DNA of 64,000 nt from Terripilifer ovatus (GTDB taxonomy: Bacteria; Pseudomonadota; Alphaproteobacteria; Rhizobiales; Beijerinckiaceae): the NCBI GenBank assembly GCA_029222685.1, contig JARHVB010000002.1, positions 1-64,000 on the forward strand, in the 5' to 3' direction. The notes beneath the pieces are model-generated. The model made no database searches and was not told the DNA's origin. It was given only the letters and a program-made list of their open reading frames with translations. The translations under genes and the position numbers were made by a program. Below, in pieces: positions 27,509-35,491 of this stretch (positions within the stretch are counted from its first letter, which is position 1; every line of letters starts with the position of its first letter).

Positions 27509-29769
27509 ACGATTGCTGCGCATCCTCCTCGTCCCAGGACAAGGTTGTCGCTTCGACATCCGAGGCGCTACCAAGCTACCCTGTGCGGTCCGGCGTCACG
27601 TTTCCGGACTGGTCAGTGGTCACGTCGCCGGCGGTCCAAGCGGCGCTGCAGGCCATGGTCGGCTCCGATCATGTTTTCGATCGCTGGAGCGGTTACGATC
27701 CCGCCACGGGCCGCGTTCGCGTCGCGCTACTCCAGCTCTACGCGGAGGAAGGATGTGCCCTGACCGCAGCCGCGCTTGCGGAGCGGGCCGGATTGAGCGA
27801 GACGGACGTCCGCCCTCTGCTCGACGAGCTCCGCCGTCGCGACTTGGTCGTTCTCGACGGCGAGCGGATCGTCGGTGCCTATCCCTTCACCGACCAAGAC
27901 ACGGGCCACCGAGTCACGCTGGATGGGCGTGCTCTCAATGCCATGTGCGCGGTCGACGCGCTTGGCATCGGCGCGATGACCGATCGCGACATCGCAATAG
28001 CCTCGCGCTGCCGCCATTGCGGTACGCCCATCCGCTTCGCCACGCGGAACCAAGGGCGAGCGCTGACCCAGATTGAGCCAGCGACGACCGTGATGTGGCA
28101 GAGCGTCCGCTATGATGGCGGATGCGCCGCAAGTTCGCTGCGCGCGACCACGGCCTTCTTCTGCTCGGACGATCATCTCTCCGCCTGGCGCCGTGAGCGT
28201 TCCGCCGATGAGCCCGGATTTCGGCTATCGATCGAGGAAGGGCTTGAGGCTGGCCGGGCACTGTTCGGGCCGAGCCTGGCTGGCCTCGGTATGGGGCCGC
28301 GACCGTCGACCGGCTCGACGTCGAAGATCGGCTCGTTCGCAGACCGACCGCTCCGCGCCAGCGGTCGCAATGATGGCGCCTACGACCTCGCGGTGATCGG
28401 CGCCGGCTCGGCCGGCTTCTCGGCCGCAATCACCGCCGTCGATCAAGGTGCGCAGGTAGCCCTCATCGGCAGCGGCACCATCGGCGGCACCTGCGTCAAC
28501 ATCGGTTGCGTGCCGTCGAAGACGCTGATCCGCGCGGCCGAGACACTACACAACGCGCGCGTCGCGTCGCGTTTCGCCGGCATCACGGCCGAGGCCGAAT
28601 TGGCCGACTGGCGCGGAACCGTCCGTCAGAAGGATGCGCTCGTTGCTGACTTGCGCCAGGCCAAATACGCCGACCTGCTCCCGGCCTATAACGGCATTGC
28701 GTACCACGAGGGCGCTGCGCGGCTCCTCAACGGCGGCGTCGAGGTGAACGGCGCCCGCATTCCCGCTGGCAAGATCATCATTGTGACGGGCGCACGGCCT
28801 GCGGTGCCCGCCATCCCTGGGATCGAGACCGTGCCCTATCTGACCAGCACGACCGCGCTCGACCTAGAGGAGCTGCCGCGATCGATGCTCATCATCGGTG
28901 GCGGCTATATCGGGGCGGAACTCGCCCAGATGTTTGCCCGCGCCGGCGTCAAGGTGGCGCTCGTGTGCCGATCCCGTCTCCTTCCCGAGGCCGAGCCCGA
29001 GATCGGCGCGGCGCTCACTGGGTATTTTGAAGAGGAAGGGATCGCCGTCGTCTCAGGTATTGCCTATCGCGAGATCCGCAAGACCGAGGACGGTGTTTCC
29101 CTGACCGCCACGCGCAACGGCCAGGATATTGCGATCAACGCCGATCGGGTGCTGATCACGACCGGCCGCACGCCCAATATCGAAGGCCTTGGGCTCGCCG
29201 AGCACGACATCGCCATCTCGGCTAAAGGCGGCATCATCGTCGACGACCGCATGCGCACGACCCGATCCGGGGTCTATGCCGCCGGCGACGTCACCGGACG
29301 AGACCAGTTCGTTTACATGGCTGCCTATGGCGCCAAGCTCGCGGCCAAGAACGCCCTCAACGGCAACAGCCTGCGCTACGACAACAGCGCCATGCCGGCC
29401 ATCGTGTTCACCGATCCCCAGGTAGCAAGCGTCGGGCTGACCGAGGCGGCGGCGCGCGCCGCCGGACGTGCGGTTCGCGTCTCGACGATCGGTCTCGACC
29501 AGGTGCCACGAGCGCTTGCCGCCCGCGACACTCGTGGGCTCATCAAGCTCGTTGCCGACGCTGGCAGCGGCCGGCTGCTCGGTGCGCATATCCTCGCGCC
29601 GGAGGGAGCAGACAGCATCCAGACCGCGGCACTCGCGATCCGGCAGGGTCTCACCGTCGAAGACCTCGCGGACACGATCTTTCCGTACCTCACGACTGTC
29701 GAGGGGCTAAAGCTCGCTGCGCTGGCGTTCGGCAAGGACGTCGCCAAGCTATCATGCTGCGCCGGCTGA
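27505..29769 (+). CDS. merBA: MerB-MerA fusion: organomercurial lyase plus mercuric reductase
   Basis: A 754-aa single ORF. Residues ~1-260 are organomercurial lyase: C148 and D151 in NAMCAVDALG and C220 in FFCSDDHL match the catalytic Cys-Asp-Cys set. Residues ~290-754 are mercuric reductase: FAD site VIGAGSAGFSAA, redox disulfide C330/C335 in GTCVNIGCVPSK, NADPH site IGGGYIGAELAQ, and C-terminal pair C751/C752. MerB cleaves C-Hg bonds and MerA reduces the released Hg(II) to Hg(0) with NADPH. The usual NmerA metal-binding domain is missing and the lyase takes its place, so product could pass directly between sites. The linker is ~30 residues. Its start overlaps merF. Confidence 0.95.
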   Translation: MNDCCASSSSQDKVVASTSEALPSYPVRSGVTFPDWSVVTSPAVQAALQAMVGSDHVFDRWSGYDPATGRVRVALLQLYAEEGCALTAAALAERAGLSETDVRPLLDELRRRDLVVLDGERIVGAYPFTDQDTGHRVTLDGRALNAMCAVDALGIGAMTDRDIAIASRCRHCGTPIRFATRNQGRALTQIEPATTVMWQSVRYDGGCAASSLRATTAFFCSDDHLSAWRRERSADEPGFRLSIEEGLEAGRALFGPSLAGLGMGPRPSTGSTSKIGSFADRPLRASGRNDGAYDLAVIGAGSAGFSAAITAVDQGAQVALIGSGTIGGTCVNIGCVPSKTLIRAAETLHNARVASRFAGITAEAELADWRGTVRQKDALVADLRQAKYADLLPAYNGIAYHEGAARLLNGGVEVNGARIPAGKIIIVTGARPAVPAIPGIETVPYLTSTTALDLEELPRSMLIIGGGYIGAELAQMFARAGVKVALVCRSRLLPEAEPEIGAALTGYFEEEGIAVVSGIAYREIRKTEDGVSLTATRNGQDIAINADRVLITTGRTPNIEGLGLAEHDIAISAKGGIIVDDRMRTTRSGVYAAGDVTGRDQFVYMAAYGAKLAAKNALNGNSLRYDNSAMPAIVFTDPQVASVGLTEAAARAAGRAVRVSTIGLDQVPRALAARDTRGLIKLVADAGSGRLLGAHILAPEGADSIQTAALAIRQGLTVEDLADTIFPYLTTVEGLKLAALAFGKDVAKLSCCAG

Positions 29770-29811
29770 GCACCACTAGACTATGCCATTGCCCATGAAG
29801 GACGACTATAA

Positions 29812-31004
29812 AGGTCGTAGTTGCCAAAAACCGCGCGACAAGCGCTAAAGGAATCACCGGACATTCAACTGAGGACTCCGGTGATGACAGCAAAGCACTA
29901 CGTTGGACTTGATGTATCTGCCCGTTCAGTGAACTTGTGCGTGGTCGATGACGAGGGGCGCGTCGCACACGAGCGCAAGCTAAACGTCGACCCCGGCGCC
30001 ATCTCAGCGCACCTTCTTGATCTCGATCTGCATCTGGTCCGCATTGGCCTCGAGGCGGGAATGCTCTCGCAGCATCTGTTTGCGGGACTGGCGGCGGCGG
30101 GGCTTCCTGTCGTTTGCGTCGAGACACGCCACATGAAGGCTGCCCTTTCAGCACAGCTCAATAAGACCGACCGTCACGACGCTCGCGGTATCGCCCAAAT
30201 GATGCGCGTTGGCTTGTTCAAGCCCGTGCACGTCAAGACGCCGACCAGCCAGCGATTGCGCACGATCCTCACGGCGCGTCAATTGCTGAGAAACAAGCTC
30301 CAGGATGTCGAGAACGAAATCCGAGGCCTCATTCGCAACTTCGGCTACCACCTCGGCAAAGTCACCGCACGCGACTTCGAACCGCGAGTCCGTGAGCTGC
30401 TCGACGAGAGCGACCTACATGTCATCGCCGATCCGCTGCTCAACGCGCGTCGCGCGCTTCGCCAGGAGTTCGGTCGATTGGACGATCTGTTGGTCCGGCT
30501 CGCACGCGAAGATACGCTCTCACGCCGCCTTATGACCGTCCCCGGCGTCGGACCGGTGGTCGCATTGACCTTCCGCGCCACCGTCGACGTGCCGGCACGA
30601 TTCACCCGATCACGAGACGTGGGCGCACACTTCGGTCTGACACCACGGAAGCACCAGTCAGGCGAGGTTGACCGTAGTGGTCGCATCTCTAAATGGGGCG
30701 ACGCCATGATGCGAAGCGCGCTCTATGAGGCGGCACAAGTTCTCCTGACACGCGTCAAACGCTGGTCGACACTCAAGGCATGGGCTGCTCAAGTATCGCG
30801 GCGCCGCGGGCACAAGAAAGCGATCGTCGCTCTCGCGCGCCGTATCGGCGTCATCCTGCATCGCATGTGGGTCGATGGCACTGAGTTCGACTGGGGCACA
30901 CCGCCCACGCCCGCATCAGCCTGACGATCTCGCACCGGGCTCAGGCCGGGTGTGAAAGGCTCCCCGCGAGGGGACGAGGGACGGCGAGTTCGCAAATACG
31001 ACTT
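29812..31004 (+). mobile_element. IS110-family (IS1111-like) insertion sequence
   Basis: The transposase gene is flanked by imperfect sub-terminal inverted repeats, 29812-29827 and 30989-31004 (13 of 16 bases match when inverted). Sub-terminal repeats of this kind are typical of the IS1111 group. True ends lie slightly outside and cannot be fixed without an empty site. It sits just after the mer operon. Confidence 0.75.
29884..30924 (+). CDS. IS110-family DEDD transposase
   Basis: A 346-aa transposase. The N-terminal RuvC-like DEDD domain shows GLDVSARS (D), E in GLEAGMLS, and DRHDAR. The C-terminal transposase_20 domain has MTVPGVGPVVALTFRATV and a helix-hairpin-helix character. The catalytic serine region (RSALYEAAQVLL) is present. 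ATG 29884 is used; the GTG just before it is the alternative. The frame is intact, so the element may be active. IS110 enzymes act with a structured RNA encoded in a non-coding end. Confidence 0.95.
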   Translation: MTAKHYVGLDVSARSVNLCVVDDEGRVAHERKLNVDPGAISAHLLDLDLHLVRIGLEAGMLSQHLFAGLAAAGLPVVCVETRHMKAALSAQLNKTDRHDARGIAQMMRVGLFKPVHVKTPTSQRLRTILTARQLLRNKLQDVENEIRGLIRNFGYHLGKVTARDFEPRVRELLDESDLHVIADPLLNARRALRQEFGRLDDLLVRLAREDTLSRRLMTVPGVGPVVALTFRATVDVPARFTRSRDVGAHFGLTPRKHQSGEVDRSGRISKWGDAMMRSALYEAAQVLLTRVKRWSTLKAWAAQVSRRRGHKKAIVALARRIGVILHRMWVDGTEFDWGTPPTPASA

Positions 31005-31127
31005 GGCCGCGTCGGTTCAACCAACGCGATGCCGCATTTTAGATTGTTCCGCCGGCTCCTCTGACCCCATCCTGTGGCGGCCTCGTGCCGACCACGAAGA
31101 GAAGCATGATCCTCGCGGGAATGCCAA

Positions 31128-31346
31128 TTAGTCTTCACCGTCCGGCTGGACGAGCTCGATGTGGCTGACGCCCAGGGCCTGGGCCAGTTCAAAAAGGGTG
31201 ATCACGGTCGGATTGCGCCGCCCGCGCTCCAAGCTGCTGAGGTATTGTTGACTGAACCCGGAACGCGCTTCGACATCCTCCTGGGTCAGGCCCTTCTCCC
31301 GACGCAGGCGGGCGAAGTTCCGGCCGACCAATTTGCGCATATCCAT
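31128..31346 (-). CDS. XRE-family transcriptional regulator
   Basis: A 72-aa protein that is almost entirely one helix-turn-helix: ARLRREKGLTQEDVEARSG...QQYLSSLERGRRNPTVITLFELA. It is read away from a large dyad (31364-31400), which is its likely operator. There is no good ribosome site in front of its ATG, so it may have a very short leader. It probably controls ICE genes or itself. The divergent gene at 31502 encodes another XRE protein. Confidence 0.88.
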   Translation of the reverse strand: MDMRKLVGRNFARLRREKGLTQEDVEARSGFSQQYLSSLERGRRNPTVITLFELAQALGVSHIELVQPDGED

Positions 31347-31363
31347 GCGCAGGAGGATCGTGA

Positions 31364-31400
31364 TTTACATACTTTGAGTTTATAAACTATAGTATGTAAA
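31364..31400. promoter_or_regulatory. Large dyad operator between divergent XRE genes
   Basis: Perfect 10-bp arms TTTACATACT (31364-31373) and AGTATGTAAA (31391-31400) flank a second perfect palindrome AGTTTATAAACT (31377-31388). On the plus strand TTTACA and TATAGT form -35/-10 boxes 18 bp apart, so the dyad overlaps the promoter toward 31502. Confidence 0.7.
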
Positions 31401-31501
31401 TGAGCCATTGGAACGAGATAGGGCCATCGCAGGAGGCAGGGTCCGAATAGAGAAGTCGTAGTTCTGGTAAGCGCGTGTCCGTCGATGGGAGGTGATCATG
31501 C

Positions 31502-31756
31502 ATGATCACCGCCCGACAATCGCGGGCCGCACGCGCGCTTCTGGGTTGGACACAGGAGACGCTCGCTGACAAGGCCCGAGTATCGCTGACCGCCCTCAAG
31601 CGCCTCGAATCCGAAAGCGGACTGGAGGTCTACGAGACGACGCGCGATCAGGTGCGCAGGGCATTTGAAGCGGCGGGAATCGTTCTGCTTTCCACCGACA
31701 AGGGGCAAGGGGTCCTGCTGCATCATGACACGCCCAACCGTCAGGTTCGTCGATAG
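31502..31756 (+). CDS. XRE-type helix-turn-helix regulator
   Basis: An 84-aa protein with HTH ARQSRAARALLGWTQETLADKA followed by VSLTALKRLESE and a C-terminal segment RRAFEAAGIVLL, the form common in rhizobial plasmids and ICEs. GGAGGTGAT, a near-perfect complement of the 16S rRNA end, lies 5 nt before ATG 31502. It is divergent from the XRE gene at 31346 and shares the dyad operator with it, which suggests a two-regulator switch. Confidence 0.85.
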   Translation: MITARQSRAARALLGWTQETLADKARVSLTALKRLESESGLEVYETTRDQVRRAFEAAGIVLLSTDKGQGVLLHHDTPNRQVRR

Positions 31757-31846
31757 CCGTTTCGCGCCATCGGACCATTCGCTGCTATCCCGAGATGCAC
31801 GCATCGGGCGATGGTTAAAATATCGTTACCATGCGAATGTCCTCTG

Positions 31847-32122
31847 ATGACGAGACCATCGACACCCGCATTCCTGGACGAACCGCCGGCAAGCCAGCGG
31901 CTGACCCCTTATGACCGCGAGCACATGGTCCTCTATCTGCGGCTGCTCGACGCGGCGCGTGATGGGGCCGATTGGCAGGAAGCCGTTCAAATCCTGTTCG
32001 GCCTCGATCCGCACAGCAATCCGCAGCGCTGTCGCCGGATCCACGACACCCACCTTGCGCGTGCCCGTTGGATGACCGAACACGGGTATCGCGAGTTGGT
32101 GCGCGAAAGTCAGCGTCACTGA
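31847..32122 (+). CDS. DUF2285-type DNA-binding domain protein
   Basis: A 91-aa protein. Its core (LTPYDREHMVLYLRLLDAARDGADWQEAVQILFG and THLARARWMTEHGYRELV) matches the DUF2285-type small DNA-binding proteins found upstream of repA in related ICEs. It probably regulates conjugation or replication genes. It is followed by a second, larger gene of the same general type, which is broken. Confidence 0.75.
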   Translation: MTRPSTPAFLDEPPASQRLTPYDREHMVLYLRLLDAARDGADWQEAVQILFGLDPHSNPQRCRRIHDTHLARARWMTEHGYRELVRESQRH

Positions 32123-32230
32123 TCCGCGCGATGCCGCCGCGGCATCGCCCCCGCCGAACTTCGCGGCTTCAGCATCACAATCGTTCCGGGAATGCTGACT
32201 CCCCCGCGATCGACGGAGGGAGGAATGACG

Positions 32231-33041
32231 ATGGTACCGGACGCTTCAGGATGGCGTTCCTCGGCGCTCTATCTCCATATTGACAGGCTTGCTGCCTCCG
32301 ACATCGCGTGGGAATGGCTCCGTCGCAACGAAGCGTATGATCATGATTTCGATGCGTACTCCCGCAACAAGAAAGACCCTCAATCGCTGACCGACAGGAT
32401 TCGGCAGCGTTGGGGGCTGCGATTTCCCGCTTGATCCGCTGCAGGCCCCTCCCAAAGCGCAAGTGTTCTGGCTCCCGCATGCTGACACCAGCACAGTCGT
32501 GCTGGCGGCGGCTCCCCCGATCTTCTCTTTGGATCGCGATGCACGAGCCGTATTTGATGTCGTTCGTTCGGTCGAACAGGATGGCGAAACACATCTCCTC
32601 TATGAGGTGAGCAAGAATCAGCACCTCCAGCTCATCCTGCCCACCGGTCATTCGCCTGCTGCTCCTTTGGTCGCCATGGTCCCGATCGGTCTCGAAGGAT
32701 TTGATCGGGTGGAGTCCATTTACCGCCTTCTTGCGTCGCTCTATGGCCGCGTTGTGCCGCCGGACACACGTCTCACGCGGCAGAAACGCAGACGGATGCG
32801 TCACATGCTGCAAGCATTCGACGGCTTCCGGGATGGCGCCACCCAACAGGAGATCGCCCAGATCATCTTCCGTCTTCCGCATATGAAACGGGACGACTGG
32901 CAGATATCCTCGGCCCGCCATACCGTCATGGCCTTGCTGCGCGATGCGCATGCGATGGTCGCTGGAGGTTATCGAACGTTGCTGCGTCACCGGCGATCAC
33001 AGGGGGCGCGGGCCAGGCGAACCGAAAACGACCAACATTGA
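32231..33041 (+). pseudogene. Frameshifted DUF6499/DUF2285 transcriptional regulator
   Basis: Two ORFs in different frames make one recognisable protein. The first (32231-32434) ends RQRWGLRFPA followed by TGA. The second continues from 32433 as DPLQAPPKAQVFWLPHADTS without loss. Ignoring one T in gcttgat (32429-32435) joins them into a ~269-aa protein with an N-terminal DUF6499 segment (LAASDIAWEWLRRNEAYDHDF) and a C-terminal DUF2285 domain (RRMRHMLQAFDGFRDGATQQEIAQIIF). The start was chosen by GGAGG 7 nt upstream. It may be a true loss-of-function, a programmed shift or a sequence error; no slippery heptamer is evident. Confidence 0.75.
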
Positions 33042-33330
33042 ACGCCGAACATCATCGTTTGATGATCGCAGCGCACTTACCGTTGCGTCGCCTGCCTTTG
33101 GCTGACGGCTGAAGTACAAAGTCAGCATCGCAACGCTTCCAAAGAAATTTCCTCCATCCGCCGCGCAGGCGTCCTTGCTGTCAGCCCGCCCCTGACGCGC
33201 GGCGGACGTGGTGTGGGATTTCAGGTCCCCCAAAAATCCCACTCCATCTTACCTGTTTCTCTTCGCCATCGTGGTCTTCGCCCGCCGCTGATTTCCAGCG
33301 GCTCACGCAAACACCACGAAAGGCCGATGC

Positions 33331-33612
33331 ATGCGACCCGAGCACGCCGTTCTCCCGCCGCGCTTCCTGCGCACCAAGGAAGCCGCCGAATTCCTCGGCC
33401 TGTCCGCCCGGACCCTGGAAAAGCACCGCACCTACGGAACCGGCCCGGCCTACCGAAAGCTCGGCGGCCGCGTCGTCTATGCCATCGACGATCTCGAAGC
33501 CTGGGCCGATCGCGGCGCCGTCACCTCGACCTCCGATCCGCGCGGTTCGGTTCTCCCCGCCAAGCGCCAGTCGCCGACGCCGCCGGCGCGCGCAGGACGA
33601 TACGCACGCTGA
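33331..33612 (+). CDS. Excisionase/AlpA-like helix-turn-helix protein
   Basis: A 93-aa protein with a MerR/AlpA-type winged helix: RFLRTKEAAEFLGLSARTLEKHRTYG...AYRKLGGRVVYAIDDLEAW. Its tail is basic. It lies 18 bp before repA and is conserved there in related elements, so it may regulate repA or assist excision. The ~290 bp upstream (33042-33330) hold no gene that I can support. Confidence 0.82.
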   Translation: MRPEHAVLPPRFLRTKEAAEFLGLSARTLEKHRTYGTGPAYRKLGGRVVYAIDDLEAWADRGAVTSTSDPRGSVLPAKRQSPTPPARAGRYAR

Positions 33613-33630
33613 CGGCGCACGATTTCCCGA

Positions 33631-34518
33631 ATGGCGGCGCGGCAACAGTCCCCTTCGGAGCGCGGACAGCTCGATCTGTTCCGGGCGCTCCCCGGCGACT
33701 TCGCGCCACGAGACGCGCAGGATCTCATGGCCTATCCGTTCTTCTCCCTCGCCAAATCGAAACGCATCGCACCCATCGATTTCAAAGCCGGCGATGTGAC
33801 CATCCGGGTCGAGGCCGTGCCCGATCACGGCATGGCGACCATCTGGGATGCCGATATCCTGATCTGGGCCGCGAGCCAGATCGTTGAGGCGCGCGACGCG
33901 GGCTTGCGCACTTCCCGGCTGATGGCGACGAGCGCTTACGAGATTCTCACCTTCGTCGGCCGCGGCGTATCGCTGCGCGATTACCAGCGCCTGAAGGCCG
34001 CGCTCGACCGGCTCCAATCCACCACCGTCGCGACCTCGATCCGTCAACCGGCGGAAGGTCGTCGGCATCGCTTCTCGTGGATCAACGAATGGCAGGAACG
34101 AACCGATCGCGACGGGCGCCCTGTCGGCGTCGAGCTGATCCTGCCGGACTGGTTCTATCGCGCTGTTCTTGACGACGCGCTCGTTCTGACCATCGACCGC
34201 GCCTATTTCGATCTGACCGGCGGTCTCGAACGCTGGCTCTACCGCGTCGTGCGCAAACACGGCGGTCGCCAGTCCTTCGGCTGGAGCTTCGACTTCGCCC
34301 ACCTGCACCGGAAATCCGGCAGCCTCTCGCCGCTGAAGCATTTCGCCTACGACCTGCGCGAGATCATCCGCCGCCAGCCGCTGCCTGGCTACCGGCTTGC
34401 CATCACGCAGCAGGCCGGCGGGGCCGAGACGCTCACCTTCGTCGCAACCGATCCGACCTTTTTCACCCCGCCGCGCCCGCGACGGAAACCGTCAACGCGC
34501 TTTGGGGACAAGCTGTGA
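33631..34518 (+). CDS. repA: Replication initiator protein RepA
   Basis: A 295-aa protein of the plasmid replication initiator A (RPA) family. Motifs include RVEAVPDHGMATIWDADILIW, LMATSAYEILTFVGRG, LILPDWFYRAVLDD and LERWLYRVVRKHGGRQ. It would bind iterons to start replication. Three iteron-like direct repeats lie immediately after its stop. A RepA within an integrated element suggests that the excised circle can replicate. It is the second gene after the AlpA-like regulator. Confidence 0.9.
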   Translation: MAARQQSPSERGQLDLFRALPGDFAPRDAQDLMAYPFFSLAKSKRIAPIDFKAGDVTIRVEAVPDHGMATIWDADILIWAASQIVEARDAGLRTSRLMATSAYEILTFVGRGVSLRDYQRLKAALDRLQSTTVATSIRQPAEGRRHRFSWINEWQERTDRDGRPVGVELILPDWFYRAVLDDALVLTIDRAYFDLTGGLERWLYRVVRKHGGRQSFGWSFDFAHLHRKSGSLSPLKHFAYDLREIIRRQPLPGYRLAITQQAGGAETLTFVATDPTFFTPPRPRRKPSTRFGDKL

Positions 34519-34526
34519 ACTCACTC

Positions 34527-34588
34527 GTGCTATCGGGGACCACCCCTATCGTGCCATCAGGGACCCGATCCTCGTGCTATCGGGGACC
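34527..34588 (+). repeat. Three iteron-like direct repeats (candidate oriV)
   Basis: GTGCTATCGGGGACC occurs at 34527-34541 and 34574-34588, with a two-mismatch copy GTGCCATCAGGGACC at 34551-34565. Spacing is 24 and 23 bp, about two helical turns, which is typical of RepA-binding iterons. They lie 9 bp after the repA stop. Confidence 0.8.
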
Positions 34589-34648
34589 GGAATCGACGAT
34601 TCATCATCGCGATTCAAAGACCTGCGACGGCCGTAACTTCTCTAACCT

Positions 34649-34669
34649 AGATTCCTTCGGAATCTTTCT
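34649..34669 (+). terminator. Weak hairpin terminator after the iterons
   Basis: A 7-bp stem (34649-34655 with 34659-34665) has a TTC loop followed by TTCTA. The stem is AT-containing and the T-run is short, so termination is uncertain; it could be part of the origin. Confidence 0.35.
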
Positions 34670-34798
34670 AACGCCCCCGCACTTTTGCACGCATGAAGAT
34701 AACTGCACCAGCCGACGCGTCGATGGCGCAAAGGCCGGAAACTGCTGGCAATCTGCCGCTGTTTTGCTCCTCAAATCGGAGACTCGTTTTCCCTTAAT

Positions 34799-34823
34799 CG
34801 TGAACTGGCGTGGCAAGTTCACG
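34799..34823. promoter_or_regulatory. Dyad operator upstream of parA
   Basis: Perfect 8-bp arms CGTGAACT (34799-34806) and AGTTCACG (34816-34823) with a 9-nt spacer end 14 bp before the parA ATG. It is a likely autoregulatory or partition site. Confidence 0.55.
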
Positions 34824-34837
34824 ATCGGAGGCGCGTC

Positions 34838-35491
34838 ATGATCGTCGCGCTCCTCAATCAAAAGGGCGGTGTCGGCAAGACGACGCTGGCGCTGCATCTC
34901 GCCGGCGAATGGGCCGGGAAGGGAAAGCGGGTCACGCTGATCGACGCGGACCCGCAGGGCTCGGCTCTCGACTGGTCGCAACAACGCGCCCGTGAACGCC
35001 AGCCGCGCCTGTTCGGCGTCGTCGGCCTTGCGCGCGATACCCTGCATCGTGAGGCGCCGGAGTTGGCGCGCGACGTCGATCATGTCGTGATCGACGGTCC
35101 GCCGCGTGTCGCCGGCCTCATGCGTTCGGCGCTGCTCGCGGCCGATCTGGTGCTGATCCCGGTGCAGCCGTCGCCGCTCGACGGTTGGGCCTCGGCGGAG
35201 ATGCTCGCGCTCCTTTCGGAAGCGCGCATCTACCGGCCAGAACTGTGCGCACGCTTCATCCTCAACCGTTGCGGCGCGCGCACCGTCATCGCTCGCGAGA
35301 CAGCCGAGACGCGGGCCGATCACGATCCGCCGGTGCTGCGCACGGCGATCGGGCAGCGCGTCATCTACGCCGACGCCGCGCAGTCGGGCCGGCTCGCCTT
35401 CGAGATCGATGACGACGGTCCCGCCGCGCGCGAGATCGCCGCGTTCACCAGCGAGATCGAGCAGCTTCGCACCGGGAGGATCGCACCATGA
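34838..35491 (+). CDS. parA: ParA-family partition ATPase
   Basis: A 217-aa Walker-type ATPase with a deviant P-loop, NQKGGVGKTTLALHLA (residues 7-22), switch I DADPQGSALDW (about 40-50) and Walker B VVIDGPPR (about 84-91). Short ParA proteins of this type segregate plasmids or ICE circles, or position the conjugation apparatus. No cognate ParB adjoins; the RHH protein two genes downstream may serve as partner. The gene is the head of an operon coupled by ATGA overlaps down to the TraF peptidase. Confidence 0.93.
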   Translation: MIVALLNQKGGVGKTTLALHLAGEWAGKGKRVTLIDADPQGSALDWSQQRARERQPRLFGVVGLARDTLHREAPELARDVDHVVIDGPPRVAGLMRSALLAADLVLIPVQPSPLDGWASAEMLALLSEARIYRPELCARFILNRCGARTVIARETAETRADHDPPVLRTAIGQRVIYADAAQSGRLAFEIDDDGPAAREIAAFTSEIEQLRTGRIAP

